Below are positions 63,300-64,000 of a DNA stretch of 64,000 nt, in pieces. Both the position numbers and the translations under genes were made by a program. The notes beneath the pieces were generated by a model. The model made no database searches. It was given only the letters and a program-made list of their open reading frames with translations, and had not been told where the DNA came from. Within the stretch, counting starts at the first letter, position 1. Each line of letters begins with the position of its first letter. Source of the DNA: Streptomyces sp. NRRL S-646 (GTDB lineage Bacteria; Actinomycetota; Actinomycetes; Streptomycetales; Streptomycetaceae). The stretch is from contig NZ_JODC01000007.1 in assembly GCF_000720765.1 (NCBI RefSeq), positions 434,001 through 498,000 of the forward strand, in the 5' to 3' direction.

Positions 63300-64000
63300 A
63301 TGGAGCGCATCTCACGCATCTTGGTCACCTCGCGTCACGCGTTGCTCGGCGTCGTGATGATGTTCACCCTGGCCTCGTCCGTGGCGGCCGCGGAGATCGG
63401 GCACAGGCCCTCGGGGCCTGCGTCGGAAGTCCCGTCGTCCGCCGGGAAAGCGGGCCCCGCGGGGCAGGCGCGACCGCCGACACAGGCCCTGGGGGCCACC
63501 GTCGACGTCGTCGCCACTCGTCAGACGGCGCGGATCGGCGCACTGTTCGACGCGGACCGGGCCGACGACCTGGCCGGCGGACACCTCTGCACGGCCTCGG
63601 TCGTGCACAGCCCTCAGCGCGACCTCGTGGTCACCGCCGCGCACTGCGTGAGCGACACCGATACCGACCTGGTGTTCGTGCCGGGCTACCGGGACGGGCA
63701 CGCGCCGTACGGAGTTTGGAAGCTGGGGCACCGCTATCTGCCCGACGGATGGACCGAGGACCAGGACGAGGACAGTGATCTGGCCTTCGCCACCGTCGAC
63801 GAGCAGGACGGCAGGGCGATCGAGGACGTCGTCGGGGCAAACCGGTTCACGCCCGGCACGGCCACGGGCGCCACCGCCGTGACCGTCGTCGGCTACCCCG
63901 ACTCCCGCGAGGCGCCCATCAGCTGCACCAACAAGCCGACCTCATACGGCAGCACCCAGCAGCGCATCGACTGCCCCGCCTTCACCCAGGGCACCAGCGG
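63300..64000 (+). CDS. Secreted trypsin-like serine protease (partial, runs off window)
   Basis: The frame from ATG 63300 is open to the window edge (233 codons seen). A signal peptide (LLGVVMMFTLASSVAAAEIG) is followed by a Pro/Ala/Gly-rich linker, then a chymotrypsin fold: VVTAAHCVSD (catalytic His) and EDSDLAFATV (Asp); the sequence stops at FTQGTSG, just where the catalytic Ser would be (GTSGG). VVGYPD is conserved in V8/trypsin-like members. The true end lies outside the window. Confidence 0.87.
   Translation, partial: MERISRILVTSRHALLGVVMMFTLASSVAAAEIGHRPSGPASEVPSSAGKAGPAGQARPPTQALGATVDVVATRQTARIGALFDADRADDLAGGHLCTASVVHSPQRDLVVTAAHCVSDTDTDLVFVPGYRDGHAPYGVWKLGHRYLPDGWTEDQDEDSDLAFATVDEQDGRAIEDVVGANRFTPGTATGATAVTVVGYPDSREAPISCTNKPTSYGSTQQRIDCPAFTQGTS

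Overview
The window is typical high-GC Streptomyces (or close relative) chromosome. Evidence: very strong G/C third-position bias, frequent GTG starts, ATGA/GTGA translational coupling, dispersed actinomycete repeats, and families concentrated in this group (DUF574 methyltransferases, PucR regulators, CYP157-like P450, NmtR-type metal sensor). I see no rRNA, tRNA, CRISPR array, prophage or complete insertion sequence. Most genes are ordinary accessory or household genes, and several are visibly damaged.

Layout. 0-9.9 kb: a drug-efflux MFS gene split by a G-run frameshift, a zinc-ribbon protein, cobK, three zinc-free ribosomal proteins (L36, L31, L33), a HAD phosphatase, a TauE-type exporter, a thiolase, a lipase-like hydrolase, Dps, DUF3140 and a HhH endonuclease-like protein. 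9.9-18.6 kb: a DUF574 methyltransferase, then a tight minus-strand operon of eight genes running from an XRE-cupin regulator through a degenerate M24 peptidase, E1 alpha and beta of a 2-oxoacid dehydrogenase, an amidohydrolase, a double cupin, an SDR and an NAD-dependent dehydrogenase. It looks like a dedicated catabolic pathway for an unidentified compound. 18.7-24.5 kb: an orphan histidine kinase; a DUF4333 protein; a chimeric gene joining an ABC ATPase to the tail of a NarL-type response regulator; a HAD phosphatase carrying an in-frame Streptomyces repeat; a frameshifted P450 without a normal ExxR motif; and a K+ channel.

24.7-36.8 kb: small zinc-binding and lipoprotein genes; a second DUF574 gene; a glutamine-synthetase-like gene coupled to a FluG-type amidohydrolase; Nudix and DUF427 genes; a HTH regulator divergent from a Clp N-domain protein across a long inverted repeat; an ECF sigma factor with SnoaL tail; DHFR-like, EthD and DUF2218 genes; and a flavodoxin-fold reductase preceded by a 22-codon leader ORF ending in two Cys codons and a hairpin, a candidate attenuator. 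36.8-47.2 kb: aldo/keto reductase, Nudix, two coupled glycosidases (GH13 and GH63-like), a Ser/Thr kinase flanked on both sides by gene remnants, a sarcosine-oxidase-like flavoenzyme coupled to a 51-aa ORF, and a GntR regulator with a ruined N-terminus.

47.2-64 kb: PaaI thioesterase and divergent HxlR regulator; DUF1062; a P1B-4 metal ATPase divergent from an NmtR-like repressor with a clear operator; an acyltransferase; a secreted SGNH esterase; an NfeD-like/flotillin pair; a SpoIIE-type phosphatase behind a perfect 18-bp palindrome; PucR regulator and GABA-type permease; a secreted lytic transglycosylase; a family-39 glycosyltransferase; and the start of a secreted trypsin-like protease cut by the window edge. 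All functional calls rest on reading motifs and family resemblance by eye; no database search was run.
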